This document shows positions 23,873 through 35,670 of a stretch of DNA of 64,000 nucleotides, piece after piece. The notes beneath the pieces were generated by a model, which saw nothing but the letters and a program-made list of their open reading frames with translations, was not told where the DNA came from and searched no databases. The translations under genes were made by a program, and so were the position numbers. The first letter of the stretch is position 1. Every line of letters begins with the position of its first letter. This DNA is from Nephrocerus scutellatus (lineage: Eukaryota; Arthropoda; Insecta; Diptera; Pipunculidae), in contig OX352766.1 in assembly GCA_947095585.1 (NCBI GenBank), positions 19,086,939 through 19,150,938 of the forward strand, in the 5' to 3' direction.

Positions 23873-26229
23873 CAGTAAAAACTGCCTAAGGCGGAACCTG
23901 TATAAGATGGAAACCAGCTATCCCGGAAAAAATGCTTCTATCCCAAATTGTTCTTCTTATTTTTCATAAACACTTGCCTTGTATAAGCCGGAACCTGTCT
24001 AACGCGGACCCGGAATTTAAATTCACTCGAAATTTTTTGTTTAAGACCTGCCTAAGCCGTAATGCGGCATCCACATTGGTATTTAAAGTCTAACTCCTGA
24101 GCAAGTTTTTGTATTCTATCGAACGTTATTCGTATGAGTGTTCAGTTTTTTTGCCTTTTTACAAAGAAATTGATCAAAACTTGTTTTTAAGCTCATGCAA
24201 GGGAGCCAGACTTGTACACCGCAATGTGAACGTCTGGTTTTCTGTTTAAAATAAGGTTTACAGCTATGCCTAATTTCTGCGCAGAAGCATACAGATACAG
24301 CTGTCATACATAATTGTTATTCGTGCACAAACTTTAGAAACAAAACGAACATCGAATAAGTGTTGCGTATTTTTGTTTACGATTTGCTTAATAAAATTCC
24401 ATATTTCTAGGACATGTAAGTAATTTTATGTAACTAAATAACGAAATAAAATTATGAAAAGTTTTTTTTACTGTGTAGTTAAAATGAAAACTCTTACATT
24501 GAAAGAAAGAATTGCTGTTATTGAAGATCAAGAAAAAGGAATTCCTGTTAAGCTACAGGAAACGAAGAAATCAACAAGCGTATCCATCAGTGGTTTGTTG
24601 GAGCTAGAATAAAAAATTTACCGGTATCGGGACCAATTCTTCAACAAAAAGCAACAGATAATGCCAAATCTTTATATGTTAAAGAGTTTAAAGCTTCGAA
24701 TGGTTGGCTAGAAAGTTTTCGAAAAAGGCATCGTTTGACTTTTGCCAAAATTTGTGGAGAATCAAATGATGTTTTGGAGTTAGCAATTGATGAGTGGAAA
24801 TCAAAACTTGATGATTTAACAAAGAACTTTGATTTAAAAGATGTTGCAAATGCAGACGAGACGAGACGAGAACCTTTATTTTTTCGTGCACTACCTGAAA
24901 AAACTCTTCAGTTAAAGGGTGAATAATGTCATGGTGGTAAACAGTCTAAGGAAAGACTAACTATTCTTTTGTGTGTATTTGCTGATGGTTCCATTGAAAA
25001 ACCTCTTGTCATTGGTAAAGCGAAAAAGCCACGATGTTTTCGTAATTTAGACGTGAAAATTTGCCAGTTATGTGGAGATCTAATAAAAAGGCCTGGATGA
25101 CGTCTCTTATAATGGATGAATGGCTGCTACAATTTAATAATGCAATGGAAAAACAAGGCCGTAAGATTTGCCTTTTTCTTGACAATGCAACATCGCATCC
25201 AAAAATATCCCTAAGCAATATAAAATTGAAATTTTTTTTTTCCACCAAATATGACAAGCACATCCCAACCCTTAGACGCAGGGAAGAGGGATCATAGAAA
25301 GTTTCAAGACTTATTATCGTAAGCAGATAATAAGTCACCTAGTTGTTAATATGGAAACTTGCAATAATGTTCATGACTTATCCAGATCTATAAACTGTCT
25401 AGATGCCAGTTATTGGACTCAAACTGCCATTTCAGAAATTTCGCCAAGTTGCTTTAATAAATGCGGATTTAATATTGAACTTGTAGAAGAGCAGAATGAA
25501 AATGCTGGTAACCGTTTACCTGTACTTATAAGAGTTAATGTCGAAGATGTGTCAGCTATTGATTTTATAAAAATTGATGCAAATGCTTTAACAGAGTCCG
25601 AAGAAATTGAATTGAATTGAATGTTTCGTCAGATGACGAAGAATATGATGAATGATGATTTTCAATCTCTGGAGTTGCAGCACTTAATGCTTTAGAAATT
25701 GTACGTAATTATGCGCAGTTGAAAATGGTAGTTTAAGCCTAATTAACAGTTGCTTTTTACTAAGCAATGAAATAAAAAAAAATATTTTGGAAAAACATAT
25801 GCAACAAAAGAAAATATCGGATTATTTTCATTGATTGACAGTTTTTTTTATTAAAATTAATTGATTTTTTGTTGTTTTTGTTAAAATGAATTAAGTTTTT
25901 TGGTTAAATTAAATTGGATTTTTGTAGTAATCTGAAAAGCGTTTTGTTAATCTGAATTGTTTTTGTTAAAATGAATTATGTTTTTTAATTATATAAGTTT
26001 TTTGTTTAATTAAATCATTTTTTTTATAAACTGAAATATGTTTTTTGTTCTTAAGGTTATTTTTTATACTAAATAATTTTCACAACTCTATTAATTTTTT
26101 TGTAGCATGATGTTGCGTCTTCGTTTCAATAATGTTAATTCTGTTTAAACCTTTGTAAGCGGGAAACCTGCTAAGACGGAAATTTTTCAGCAGTCCCGAC
26201 CGATTCCGCCGTAGGCAATTTTTACTGTA
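23873..26229 (+). mobile_element. Tigger/pogo DNA transposon (2357 bp)
   Basis: Terminal inverted repeats CAGTAAAAACTGCCTAAGGC at the left and, read inward from the right, CAGTAAAAATTGCCTACGGC. TA on both sides (23871-23872 and 26230-26231) is the target duplication expected for Tc1/mariner-superfamily elements. TIR-like phrases (GCCGGAACCTGTCTAACGCG) recur internally near 23980. It sits in the Gag of BEL-2. Confidence 0.92.
24484..25620 (+). pseudogene. Tigger/jerky-type transposase (CENP-B HTH + DDE_1)
   Basis: From ATG 24484: MKTLTLKERIAVIEDQEKG (psq-type HTH start), then after a frameshift near 24590 the CENP-B-type DNA-binding region (ASNGWLESFRKRHRLTFAK). The DDE_1 domain follows: first Asp in ANADETR, LCVFADGS, second Asp in CLFLDNATSHP (about 25180), then QPLDAGIIESFKTYYRKQ after a further frameshift near 25270. 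The open tail ends at 25620. At least three disruptions including TAA at 24926; the element is dead. Confidence 0.88.
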
Positions 26230-26231
26230 CT

Positions 26232-27208
26232 TGTACTGTACAGCTTCACGTCATCAAATCGAGATGAAAAAACCCATTGATAGGGATCAAACGCTAACCG
26301 AAGTTATAGAAATTCTAAGCGATCGAGCTCGTGTTCTGAAGGCGATGTCTCCAATTAATTCTAAAACCGCAAAATTCCAGCCTATAGCCACAATTAAAAC
26401 CCAAAAGCCTACCCTGTCCTTAGTTTCCAATATTGAAAATACAATCAGCTGTTTTTATTGCAATGGTAAGCATGTGATTTACAGATGTGACAAATTTATT
26501 CCATTATCCAGCAAGGAGGAAAACCAATGGGTACATGACAAGAAATAATCTTCGAATTGCTTCGGTTCTCACCATATTTCAAACTGCAAATCGAAACATG
26601 CTTGCCATAAATGTAAAAAGAGACATTACACTTTGCTGCATATACATTCTCGTACAAACCCACAGTTAGTGAATGATCAATTAAGCCCGTCAAGGGACAA
26701 ACAAAGTTATAATGTTCAATGTGATGACTCTGCCAAACCACACTTAACCAGTTCCATTGGAACATCGGCCGAGGCCTCGGATAATTCTTCCAATAAATCA
26801 TCGTCACTCACAAGTGATATCGGTAGGTCTTTTTCAGCAACTTCATCGGTTGTCACATCTAGTTGTATGGATCAAACAAGTGTTGATCACTCCTCATACA
26901 CTTCTCAGGTACTGCTGTCAACAGTTTTGGTGTGGGTGGAAAGTGCTTCGGGAGTACGAATGCAATGTCGCGCACTATTGGACTCGGGGTCCCAATCAAA
27001 TTTTGTGACCGAGGATGTATGCCAAAAATTAAGAGCCGCAAAGAAATCTATATATCTTCCAGTTTCAGGAATAGATCAAACTATTATTAAAATCAAACAT
27101 CAGGTTAATCTGTTCGTCAAATCCCGTGCTCAAAATTACCAGGTCAATCTCCATTTTATTGTGTTTTATCCAAGATTACCGGCGATTTGCCATTACATTT
27201 ATTATGTA
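26232..27208 (+). pseudogene. gag-pol: BEL/Pao Gag C-terminus, zinc finger and A17 protease (BEL-2)
   Basis: Continues BEL-2 after the Tigger insertion: RDQTLTEVIEILSDRARVLK, a knuckle (CFYCNGKHVIYRCDKF), SSKEENQWVHDKK, a second Cys/His set (CFGSHHISNCKSKHACHKCK) in a shifted frame, then a Ser-rich linker and the aspartic protease with LLDSGSQSNFVTEDVC near 26975. The protease is cut at 27208 by the maT mariner inverted repeat. Confidence 0.88.
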
Positions 27209-28203
27209 CCGGGTGACTGACACGTAGTGTTACCAACTTCAGATCAAACCAGTGATGACAGAGCGCTCAAATTTACACTAATGACAGTTCATTCCATTGT
27301 TTGTGTAACGCACCATATATCGTTATAACGATACTGGAAGCATTACAAAACGCCATGGTGGTGGACCGATACGCACTGCAGCATCGCCGGATATCATTCG
27401 GAAGGTGAAGGCCAAATTTGCTCGGAATCCGCGCCGTAGCGGCCGAAAAATGGCTCGTGAGGCGAACATTTCGCGCGAACGGATGCAGCACATATTGAAA
27501 GATCATCTTAGACTAAAGGCCTTGAAATTCCAAAAAACGCATGGTCTCACCGATGCTAAAAAAAAAAATAGAGTGAAAAGAGCAAAGGAGTTGTTACGCT
27601 TGCACGAAAGTGGCGATTTGCCGAATTTGGTTTTCTCCGATGAGTCACCGTTCGTTATTGCAAGATGTGAACAAGCAAAACGACTGGATTTACTTGCTCG
27701 GCCGTTCTACTGAAAAATTGTACCAACGGATTGCCACTCGAAACCAAGCGCCGCCGATGGTGATGGTTTGGGCCGCCGTAACGGCCGAAAGCCGTTTACC
27801 GCAAGATAAATGCTCAAATTTGTCGGGATCGTGTGTTGGGGGAAGCGTTGAAGTCTTGGGCACAAAAACATTTCGGCCGCAGAGCCTGGAAATTTCAACA
27901 GGACTCGGCGCCGAGTCATAAAGCGTGCGTCAATCAAGATTGACTGAGAAACAACGTTCCACGGTTCATTTCCACTGCCCAATAACCATCAAATTCACCG
28001 GATGCAATTCCGCTAGATTTCTCCGTTTGGGGTATTTTGAAGAGCAAGGTTGGGACAAAAAAATACCAAAGTGTCGATCATCTCAAGCAAGCGCTTCGCC
28101 GGGAATAGGCTCGCAGAGCCACTTCCGTGCTGCATGCAATAGCTTTGACGGCCGTTTGAAGGCCATAATCGCGGCTAAGGGTGGCCAAATCGAAAACTGC
28201 TAA
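27209..28203 (+). mobile_element. maT (DD37D) mariner copy 1, 3' end missing
   Basis: Left inverted repeat CCGGGTGACTGACACGTAGT directly after TA (27207-27208). The transposase starts near 27345 (RYDTGSITKRHGG-type N-terminus) and has KMAREANISRERMQHILKD, the first Asp in LVFSDES (about 27636) and a long C-terminus (VWGILKSKVGTKKYQSVDHL) to a stop at 28201. Frameshifts near 27665 and an internal deletion near 27790-27900 kill it. No right inverted repeat follows; Gag of element A begins within 85 bases. Confidence 0.85.
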
Positions 28204-28285
28204 TGCAATTCGAAAATTTAAATATTTGTGAACATTTTTTGTGTGTGCTTCAAAATTACCAAGTACAAAAACATAAATTTACATT

Positions 28286-28438
28286 ATGAAACAGTTAACA
28301 ACATATTATACCCCGAAAGTCAATAAACGAGCAGAACGATTCAAATTCAAAAAAATCGTTCAGGAATTTGGAGAACCACTGAAAGATTTTGTGGTTAGGT
28401 TAAGAAGTCAAGCAGAAACGTGTAATTTTGGAGAATTT
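28286..28438 (+). pseudogene. gag: gypsy element A (mag-like) Gag, part 1
   Basis: Open stretch KVNKRAERFKFKKIVQEFGE … PLKDFVVRLRSQAETCNFGEF. The codon series stops at TTT 28436-28438 and resumes in the same frame at 30071 once the giant LTR and one ATTT are removed. The 5' end of element A (5' LTR and Gag start) is missing, presumably in the deletion that also took the right end of the mariner. Confidence 0.85.
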
Positions 28439-28623
28439 TGTGGTGGCGACGACACAGTACAAAAAAAAGGTATAAACACCCGTTGTCACCCGTTACTTCG
28501 TAAAACCGACGAATAAATTGTGCGCCAACGCTTCTCCCCCCCCCCCACCCACAACACCGTTTTTTTTTTTCTAGTCCTACACCGCTTTAATGGAAGTCTG
28601 GTGACAACCAGCATCACCAACAA

Positions 28624-28884
28624 GTGGCTAACACCGCCATAGAAGAAAATAAGAGAGGAGAGAGAGTGAATTTAGCAGGCTGCATCGACACCAATGCGAG
28701 TCGCATGGTCGTGGTACGCTTCACCGTGGATGAGCTAAAAGAAGGAGATCAAAAACCTTATCGGGCAGTCGATATTCTTTTCTCATGGGACTCGGTTGTA
28801 AGAAAAAAAAAACTAAAGTCGCGTCGTTGCAGCTGCAAACGAAAAGTTCCAATAAAAAAACCAAGAAATGAGTGTATTTACTGA
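28624..28884 (+). CDS. unrecognised 86-aa ORF inside GL-d
   Basis: Starts with a non-ATG-independent frame opening MANTAIEENKRGERVNLAGC (ATG-like start at 28624 is TTG/ATG-ambiguous; GTGGCTAACACC context) and ends TAA at 28882. Middle part RMVVVRFTVDELKEGDQKPY is mixed, and the C-terminus is strongly basic with a KKKLKSRRCSCKRKVPIKKP tail. No family recognised and no counterpart seen in the other GL units, so chance opening is quite possible. It lies upstream of the mini-exon in the same LTR. Confidence 0.25.
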   Translation: MANTAIEENKRGERVNLAGCIDTNASRMVVVRFTVDELKEGDQKPYRAVDILFSWDSVVRKKKLKSRRCSCKRKVPIKKPRNECIY

Positions 28885-29362
28885 AGAAGAACCAAAAACA
28901 TCTAACAAATTTTTTTTATTTAACATTTAATTCGTTAAATTTGCATAATTGTTTTTTTCGCTAACGAAAAAATCTTCTTTGGCCGACAAGTGCTTAAACC
29001 GATTTTTTAAAAAATGGCTGACGCAGCCCCACGCCTTCGCTGGATAGTGAGTGCATTTCCTGAAGAAAAACGGAAAAAAAATCTGTTTTTTTTTTGGTTT
29101 TGATATATAATTAATAAATTAGAGAAAATTTTCTTTCTCTATATTTACATGATTGCCATTCGAAGGTTAGATTCCATTAATTTGAATATTGAATATTGAA
29201 TTCTTGTGTTTTGATACTAAAATGATAAATTATGATACTATCTCAATAATTGACCTGCTGTACCGGTACATGAAACGAATTTTTTGACCGTATTCAAATT
29301 ACTAGGTCCTTTTCTTGTTGTTGATGAAATTCTTGTTTTCTCTTAACCATTAATTCTTTCAG

Positions 29363-29422
29363 TAGGTAAAGGTACACAGACTTGTCAGCGCTGCCGAGGG
29401 GGTGTTCCCAAAGACTGCGTAT
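29363..29422 (+). other. putative mini-exon of GL-d
   Basis: Bounded by TTCTTTCAG and GTAAGG. Contains TTGTCAGCGCTGCCGAGGGG and reads LVSAAEGVFPKTAY in the frame that matches the other units. 60 nt, no stop in that frame from 29378. Confidence 0.5.
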
Positions 29423-30070
29423 GTAAGGTAAATAGTTATATTTTTTTTTGTCAAGAAAAAAAGAAAGAAGGTCAAAGAAATCTTTGTATTTTTTTTTGGT
29501 TTAGCTTTTGTGCACCTATATGCTTATTGAATTGGTCAGATCTGTTCATTCACCGAAATAAATAAATGCAAAAAGAAAAAAAGAATAAGTAGAATTTTTT
29601 TTTTATTTAAAAAAAAAGGAAAAAAAAAGGATTTTTTTTGTTTTTCGACAATAAAGAACATTTGTATTAATTATCACCGTGTAAAGAAATGCGTTTTCTT
29701 TAAGAACGAGGTGGCATCTTTCTATCTCTTCGGGTCGCTTTTCTCCACTCTCTTCCAGGTCTGTAGTATAGCTGTTACAGGCCACACAACCCCGAACGAC
29801 ACTCCATGGCCTACGATGGACTCGTAACGGTTGGTTTGAGCTCCTTTTCTTTTCAACGCTGCACGTAATCAATATTTTATGGTGAAGTGGGACGCGAATG
29901 GTGGTGCAAGAACCCACCCATTTCGACGAGCAAGACCCGAGCAATGAAGCAAGACGTGCACCCCGCACATTCCCATACGCTGCCGAATTGTGGAAAAAAA
30001 ACACTAGAACAGGTTTTACTCCTACTTCCATACCTTCATACCGAAACACACACATACTTCATTACAATTT

Positions 30071-30655
30071 TTGAAGGATTCTGCTGATAAGCAAAAAGCT
30101 TTGGAAGATGCTTTAATGGATCGTTTCATTGTTGGTCTTTGTAATGAGAAAATTCAACAAAATTTATTAAATAATGATAATTATGATTTTGATAAATGTG
30201 TCGAAGTCGCAATGAATATGGAAATGTCTCTTAAACAACAACAAGAAATTAAACCGGTAGAGATAAATAAAGTCAACAATTATAGTCGTCCTTTAGCATT
30301 AACGGTGAACCAGCATCATGGAAGCACAACTGGGCGCTATCGGTATCCATCTTTATCAACAAAGAAAGGTAATAATACCTGTGTATCAAAAAGTTGTCAT
30401 CGTTGTGGGCGGTTGCATGATAGTCGCTTCTGTCCTGCACGAGAGTGGGTCTGTTTTTGTTGCAATAAAAGAGGTCATACATCCAAAGTATGTTTTGAAC
30501 ATGTCAATGGTCAAGTCAAAACAATGAATTTCGTCGATAGTGTATCAACGTCAGCGATAATCAAGTTAATCATTGAAGGAGTTGTAGTTGAATTGGAAGT
30601 AGATACTGGAGCTGGAACAAACATCATAAGTTACCAAGAATATAAAGTCCTGTAG
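30071..30655 (+). pseudogene. gag: element A Gag part 2 with zinc knuckles and protease start
   Basis: Continues Gag (LKDSADKQKALEDALMDRFI…), then two Cys/His sets (CHRCGRLHDSRFC and CFCCNKRGHTSKVC) and the protease active site EVDTGAGTNIIS near 30600. It is open over 195 codons. The protease is cut short: at 30650 the sequence jumps to the middle of reverse transcriptase, an internal deletion of a few hundred codons. The knuckles and protease style are those of the mag lineage of Ty3/gypsy (inference). Confidence 0.85.
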
Positions 30656-31667
30656 TTGTAGTCCCAAAGTCAAATGGAGATATTCGTTTGTGCATTGACT
30701 GCAAAGTCACAATAAATCCATTTATTCATATGGAACATTATCCGCTTCCGTCTATATAGGATATTTTTGCGAGTCTAAGAAATTGTTCATATTTTAGTGT
30801 ACTTGACTTGTCAGGAGCTTACCAATAACTAGAAGTCTCACAGTCATCGCAACATTTGTTAACAATTAACACCCATCGTGGTATTTTCCGATATGCGCGT
30901 CTTCCGTTTGGGGTAGCAAGTGCACCTTGTTTCAGTCCATTATAGACCAAATATTAGTCAATTTAAAAAATGTATATTGTTATTTAGACGATATAATCAT
31001 TGGTGGATCGTCGTTAGACGAATGTCGGAATAATTTGGTTCTCACTTTAGAACAGCTCAACTATCACAAGGTCAGAATCAATTTAAGGAAGTGTTGCTTT
31101 CTTCAAACGAAGGTTGAATATTTAGGTCATGTCATGGCACAGCACCTAAAAATATCACAGAATTGCAATTCTTTTTAGGATTATTGAATTATTATCGGAG
31201 ATTTATCCCCAACTTATCTAGCAAATTAATTGGATTCTATGCATTATTGAATAAGGGGGCAAAATACGAATGGTCTAATCGGCTATAAAAGTGTTTTAAA
31301 GAAGCAAAAATGTTAATAATTAGTAACAATGTCTTGGAATTATTTGATCCAAAAAAGCCAATAATAATATCCACGGATGCAAGTCCCTATGGAATTAGCG
31401 CTGTACTCTCGCATTATTATAATGGTGAGGAGAAGCCTGTAATGTTTGCATCTTGTACTCTTTCTTCAGCTGAGAAAAACTATTCTCAGATTCATAGAGA
31501 GGCGTTAGCTATCGTATACGCAGTGAAAAGTTCAATAAATATATATAAGGCAAATAATTTACTATATATACCAAGCTTTAAGGGAAATATTTGATCCTAA
31601 GAAAAATATTCCAAGTATAGCAGCAGCAATATTACAGCGATGGTCGATTATTCTGTCGATGTATAAA
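30656..31667 (+). pseudogene. pol: element A reverse transcriptase and RNase H, part 1
   Basis: RT motifs [40 protein letters not shown] (frameshifted near 30925), the catalytic CYLDDIIIGGSS (about 30980) and KVEYLGHVM. RNase H follows: IIISTDASPYGISAVLSH, SQIHREALAIVYAVK, and after another shift LREIFDPKKNIPSIAAA and LQRWSIILSMYK. Stops at 30758 and 30827 break the palm. Coding ends exactly at 31667, where element B's LTR is inserted, and resumes at 40970 (KYKILHRPGLKMSNADC). Confidence 0.85.
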
Positions 31668-31865
31668 TGTAGGATACACAGACGGACAGCGGACGGACTT
31701 ACAACTGCGGACGACAAGGAGCGGACGGACTTACTAATAAATAACAAGTGCACCGAACAAACCGACAAGCGAACGAACAAACGTCAAGCGAACTAACGAA
31801 CAAACGAACAAGCGAACGAAAAAACCAACAACGAGAGGACAGCATTCTTTCATATTCATTCATTC
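31668..31865 (+). repeat. element B 5' LTR, first 198 bp
   Basis: TGTAGGATACACAGACGGAC onward matches the start of the 3' LTR at 40656, with a handful of differences. TAAA at 31664-31667 is the target duplication repeated at 40966-40969. The LTR is interrupted after ATTCATTC by the LINE and continues at 35559. Confidence 0.93.
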
Positions 31866-32056
31866 GTATTGAGAGCTTCATTCAAAATGGAGTATCATTT
31901 GCTGATATGGCCAGAAGCAACCCTGGTACACATACTGTTTCGCGTTCAGCAAATGACAATATGCAGGAGCAAGTAAACAAACTAACCAAGATTGTGGAAG
32001 ACCAAGCATTAAAAATTAGCGCTATTTTAGATATGTTTAATCGTCTCAATGCTTAG
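31866..32056 (+). pseudogene. LINE ORF1 C-terminus
   Basis: Reads …NGVSFADMARSN…, then a coiled-coil-like QVNKLTKIVEDQALKISAIL and stop TAG at 32054-32056. GVSFADM-type sequence followed by a C-terminal helix is the end of jockey ORF1. The ORF2 ATG (32049) overlaps this stop, the usual jockey arrangement. Confidence 0.75.
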
Positions 32057-35000
32057 ACCTCGATGTGAAGCAATCAAAATAGCTGCCCTCAATGTCAACT
32101 CCGTTATCTCAGTTGCTAGACGTGGTGACGTTCTGCGTTTTGTGACGGATCATAGTCCTGACGTACTACTTATATCTGAAACTAAGCTAAACGACAAGCA
32201 CAAAATAGAGTTCAAAGACTACAGCATTATACGAACGGACAGAAAAGACGCTATTCGAGGTGGTGGTACAGCGGTGCTTATCCGAAAACCACTTAGTTTT
32301 AAAAAAAACATATAAGGGCAATATTGCACGTTTTAAATGTCTAGAGACGACTATTATTTCGCTGCCACTTCGAAATAATAGTTTCCTTCATATAATATCT
32401 GCATATGCACCGCCAGCAGATAATCAGTTTAACGTCGAGCTAGAAAAATTATTCGAGACACTAGGGCTAGATAGTTTAAATAACTATTTCATCCTAGCGG
32501 GAGATTTAAACGCGAAACATCCGGCTTGGTTAGACTCAACAGCGAACGAAAGAGGCAGCTTCCTTAAGCGATTTCTTGATGATAATCAAATCAGATATAA
32601 ATTGCAGTTAAACAGCCCGGTTACGGCAAGTTATCCTTCCGGGAATTCATATCTTGATTTGTGTATTGCAGATGCGCGACTGCAAATAGAAACGGTTCAC
32701 GACAATAAGATCCCCATATTGCCGTATGATAGCGACCACAACGCAATATTAATTGTAGCTTCGTTTGCTGACGAATCTCCACTGGCCCTTGAAGCTCAAC
32801 CAGAAGTTCCTAAGTTCAATTTTAGGAAGACCAATTGGATCAGATTTAAAAAACGGGCCTCACGCGAATACAGAGATTTATTTTCCTCTTCGGAAGCTCC
32901 TAATAACAGGAATATAACGAATGAGGAATGTAATCTCTGTATCGAAAGACTGAATTCGGTAATCCTGGCTAGTGTGGATGCGTCAGTCCCGAAAGTTAAT
33001 AGCAAAAACTCTACCGGATGTTATCTAAACCGTAATATACGCACACTTCAGAACTATAAAAGTTTCTTGATCACACAGATCAGTAGGATGCAACGACAGT
33101 TTCTTAATGTTCCTGGAAATTGTGAGTTTATAAGATTGAAATCACTCTTTAAAAATGTGAAAACTTTGCTGGAACAACAATTTCGGAACAGTGTTAATAG
33201 CTACTGGCGGAAGCGCGCAGAAAACATTTTAAGATCAAACTCGCGAAATATGTTTAATAACATAAATCAAACTTTTAAGCCACGTAATATTCCCGCGGTT
33301 CCGGAATTGAAAATTCCAAGTGACGCAGGGTGCCTCATTTCGCAAGCAGGGATTGATATAACAACTACACCAATCGCCAACAACCAATTTATTGTTGGCG
33401 AAAGTATTGAAAAACTCCAAATTTTTGGTTCATACTTTGAAAAGGTTCATCAAATTGAAACATTGTCTAGTAACGCTGCTGAGATGGTGAGCGAAGAATT
33501 GGGAAGATTTCGCAATTCGTCCAATTACACGGAAACTTTTAAAAGATTTTCTGACGAATTTAAATCTGACGAACTTACCAAAGAACAGACAAATAATTAC
33601 TTTACGACGCTAACAGAACTGACAGATATATTCAGAAAATTGAACAACAAGCCCTCGACCGGTTTAGATAACATCCCAAATGTTGTGTTAAAACATCTTC
33701 CGGTCGTAATCATACGGAAATATTGCACTATTTTTAACAACTTGCTTAATAACCACTACTTCCCAAATTGCTGGAAAATATCGAAGGTTTTTCCTGTATT
33801 GAAAAAAAAAGATCCTTCTGATCCAAAAAATTACAGGCCAATCAATCTCATGCCTAATATTGGGAAAGTCTTTGAAGTGGTTATTAGTAAGTCCATTTTG
33901 AACGCGTGCGAACGAAATGAGATTATTCCGCGGAACCAGTTTGGGTTCAAGAGAAACCACTCGACAATTCACGCGGTTTCCAAATTGATTTCGGATGTCA
34001 ACTGGCATCTGAATGATAAGAGAAACACTGCTGCTTGCCTAGTGGATATCGAAAAAGCCTTCGACACGGTTTGGACCGACGCGTTAATTTATAAAATTAT
34101 TAGATATGAGCTCCCACATCATTTAATAAAAATGATTATATCAATGATATACGAAAGGAAATTTGTGGTAACGGATAGAGAAAATACAACAGATAAAATA
34201 TTTAATATTGCTAACGGTCTGCCGCAGGGCACAGTAATGGCGCCACTATTGTTCAACATATATATTTCTGAAATACTGAAGGACGTGGACGAGTCTATAG
34301 CATACGCTGACGACATTATACTCTACGCAACGCACACGGATCAAGAATCGAAGAGATTCAACGAAAGCTCCAAGACAAATTCGACGAGTTACAGGCATAT
34401 TGTGAAACATGGAAGCTTAAGATTAGCTATGCAAAATGCGAAGTTATCCTGTTTCGGCCTCCTCTAAGGCGCGAGATCACGATCTGCGTCGGAATTGGAA
34501 GAACCTACAACTGTCTGGTGCAAATGGTTTTGGCATACCAACAAAGACTGTCGTGCGATATTTGGGTGCCTATTTAGACAAGTTTCTGTATTATAATGGA
34601 CACGTAAATATCTCATTAGAAAAAGCAAGAGACGCATTTATGTCACTTAAAAAGCTTTTCTATTCACGCTGTCTTCGAAGTGATGTCAAGATCATCTGCT
34701 ACCAGGCGTTCGTTAGACCAATTTTGACTTATGCGTGTCCAATATGGTGGAGTATAAGTCCATCATATATGGAAAAAATCCGCGCCTTTGAGAGGAAATG
34801 CCTTAGAGCATGTATGCGTATGTATAAAAGCGAACGGTCCAACTACAGACATTACATATCAACAAAAAACTTCTGGATGCGTCTGGATTGTCAAGAATAG
34901 ACAACGTCATTCTTAATATTATTAGAAACCATTTCGCGCGGTCAGCGGACATAGAAAACGACCTTATTTCGGGAGCATTCTATCCAAACCCTCAGTACTT

Positions 35001-35184
35001 CAGAAATACATTAATGAGCGGAAATATACCACCTGAGGCATTCCTGTATCTGGATGCAATGGGCTATCTATCAGACTCGCGTAACGTACCGATAATCTAC
35101 CATATTGCTAGAAGGGCAAACGACAAAACAATCCGGCATATTTCTAATATTGGTCAGAATGGAAATGCATCCTGGAGATACTGA
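32049..35184 (+). pseudogene. LINE ORF2: endonuclease and reverse transcriptase, frameshifted
   Basis: EEP endonuclease: AALNVNSV, DVLLISETKL, then after a frameshift near 32300 SAYAPP, ILAGDLNAKHPAW and YDSDHNAI. RT: STGLDNIPN, NYRPINLMPNIGK, NQFGFKRNHSTIHAV, LVDIEKAFDTV, GLPQGTVMAPLLFNIY and catalytic AYADDIILY (about 34305). A frameshift near 34340 and others near 34450 and 34880 split the thumb and C-terminal part (YLGAYLD, RPILTYACPIW). The 735-codon central stretch is intact, so the copy is fairly young. Jockey superfamily. Confidence 0.9.
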
Positions 35185-35558
35185 AGTTACGTACCTGAGA
35201 AAGACCGAACAAACAATGAACGTGTAAACTCAAACAAATACTGGTGGCTCAACTGGAAAGTGGCCGACATCTAACCCTAAGATAAATAATTTTAGGGATT
35301 TTTTAGTTCCGTTTTTTTTTTCTTATTACAAAAGTTTTCTATTAATATATAAACATAAAAATAAAAACAAAACATTAACGTCAGATAAAAACCAAAAAAA
35401 AATTGTAAACGCATGTATTGAGAACCGCCATGGTCATTTACATAATTATTAAATAGCGTTAGGTTATTTTCTTCTTCTTTATTTTGTAACAAATTAAAAT
35501 TAAACATACTACACGGAATAAAATAAAAATTCAAAAAAAAAAAAAAAAAAAATCATTC

Positions 35559-35670
35559 TGTTTTTGTAATCGCCATCAAGCGATTGTCTTTTATTGTATA
35601 TATTGATTTTTAAAAATAAAAGTTTGTTTTAATTAAATTGGCGAAAAAGTGTTTTCATAGTTTTGCTACA
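35559..35670 (+). repeat. element B 5' LTR, last 112 bp
   Basis: TGTTTTTGTAATCGCCATC to TTTTGCTACA matches the end of the 3' LTR (to 40965). 198 + 112 = 310 bp, the same length as the 3' LTR. Contains AATAAAAG near 35618. Confidence 0.93.

Larger units (their letters stand above)
28439..30066 (+). mobile_element. giant solo LTR GL-d (1628 bp), precise boundaries
   Basis: Begins TGTGGTGGCGACG and ends CTTCATTACA. It is flanked by ATTT at 28435-28438 and 30067-30070. Removing the unit and one ATTT restores an uninterrupted Gag reading frame (…GEF|LKDSADKQKALEDAL…), so the boundaries are exact. Contains the mini-exon (29363-29422) and the C-rich module at 29906-29968 (CAAGAACCCACCCATTTCGA … GACGTGCACCCCGC). 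Unlike other GL units it has no minisatellite, only poly-T and poly-A runs (29560-29640). Confidence 0.9.
31866..35552 (+). mobile_element. jockey-like LINE inserted in element B 5' LTR
   Basis: 3687 bp ending in an uninterrupted A tract (35533-35552). TCATTC at 31860-31865 and 35553-35558 is the target duplication, and joining the flanks recreates the LTR sequence seen intact at 40656-40965. 5' truncated: it begins inside ORF1. After ORF2 the 3' UTR is A/T-rich (35185-35532). Confidence 0.93.

Noticed and set aside
29603..30055. 150-codon minus-strand ORF
   Set aside because: Lies antisense within the solo LTR GL-d and crosses its poly-A/poly-T tracts; no motif.
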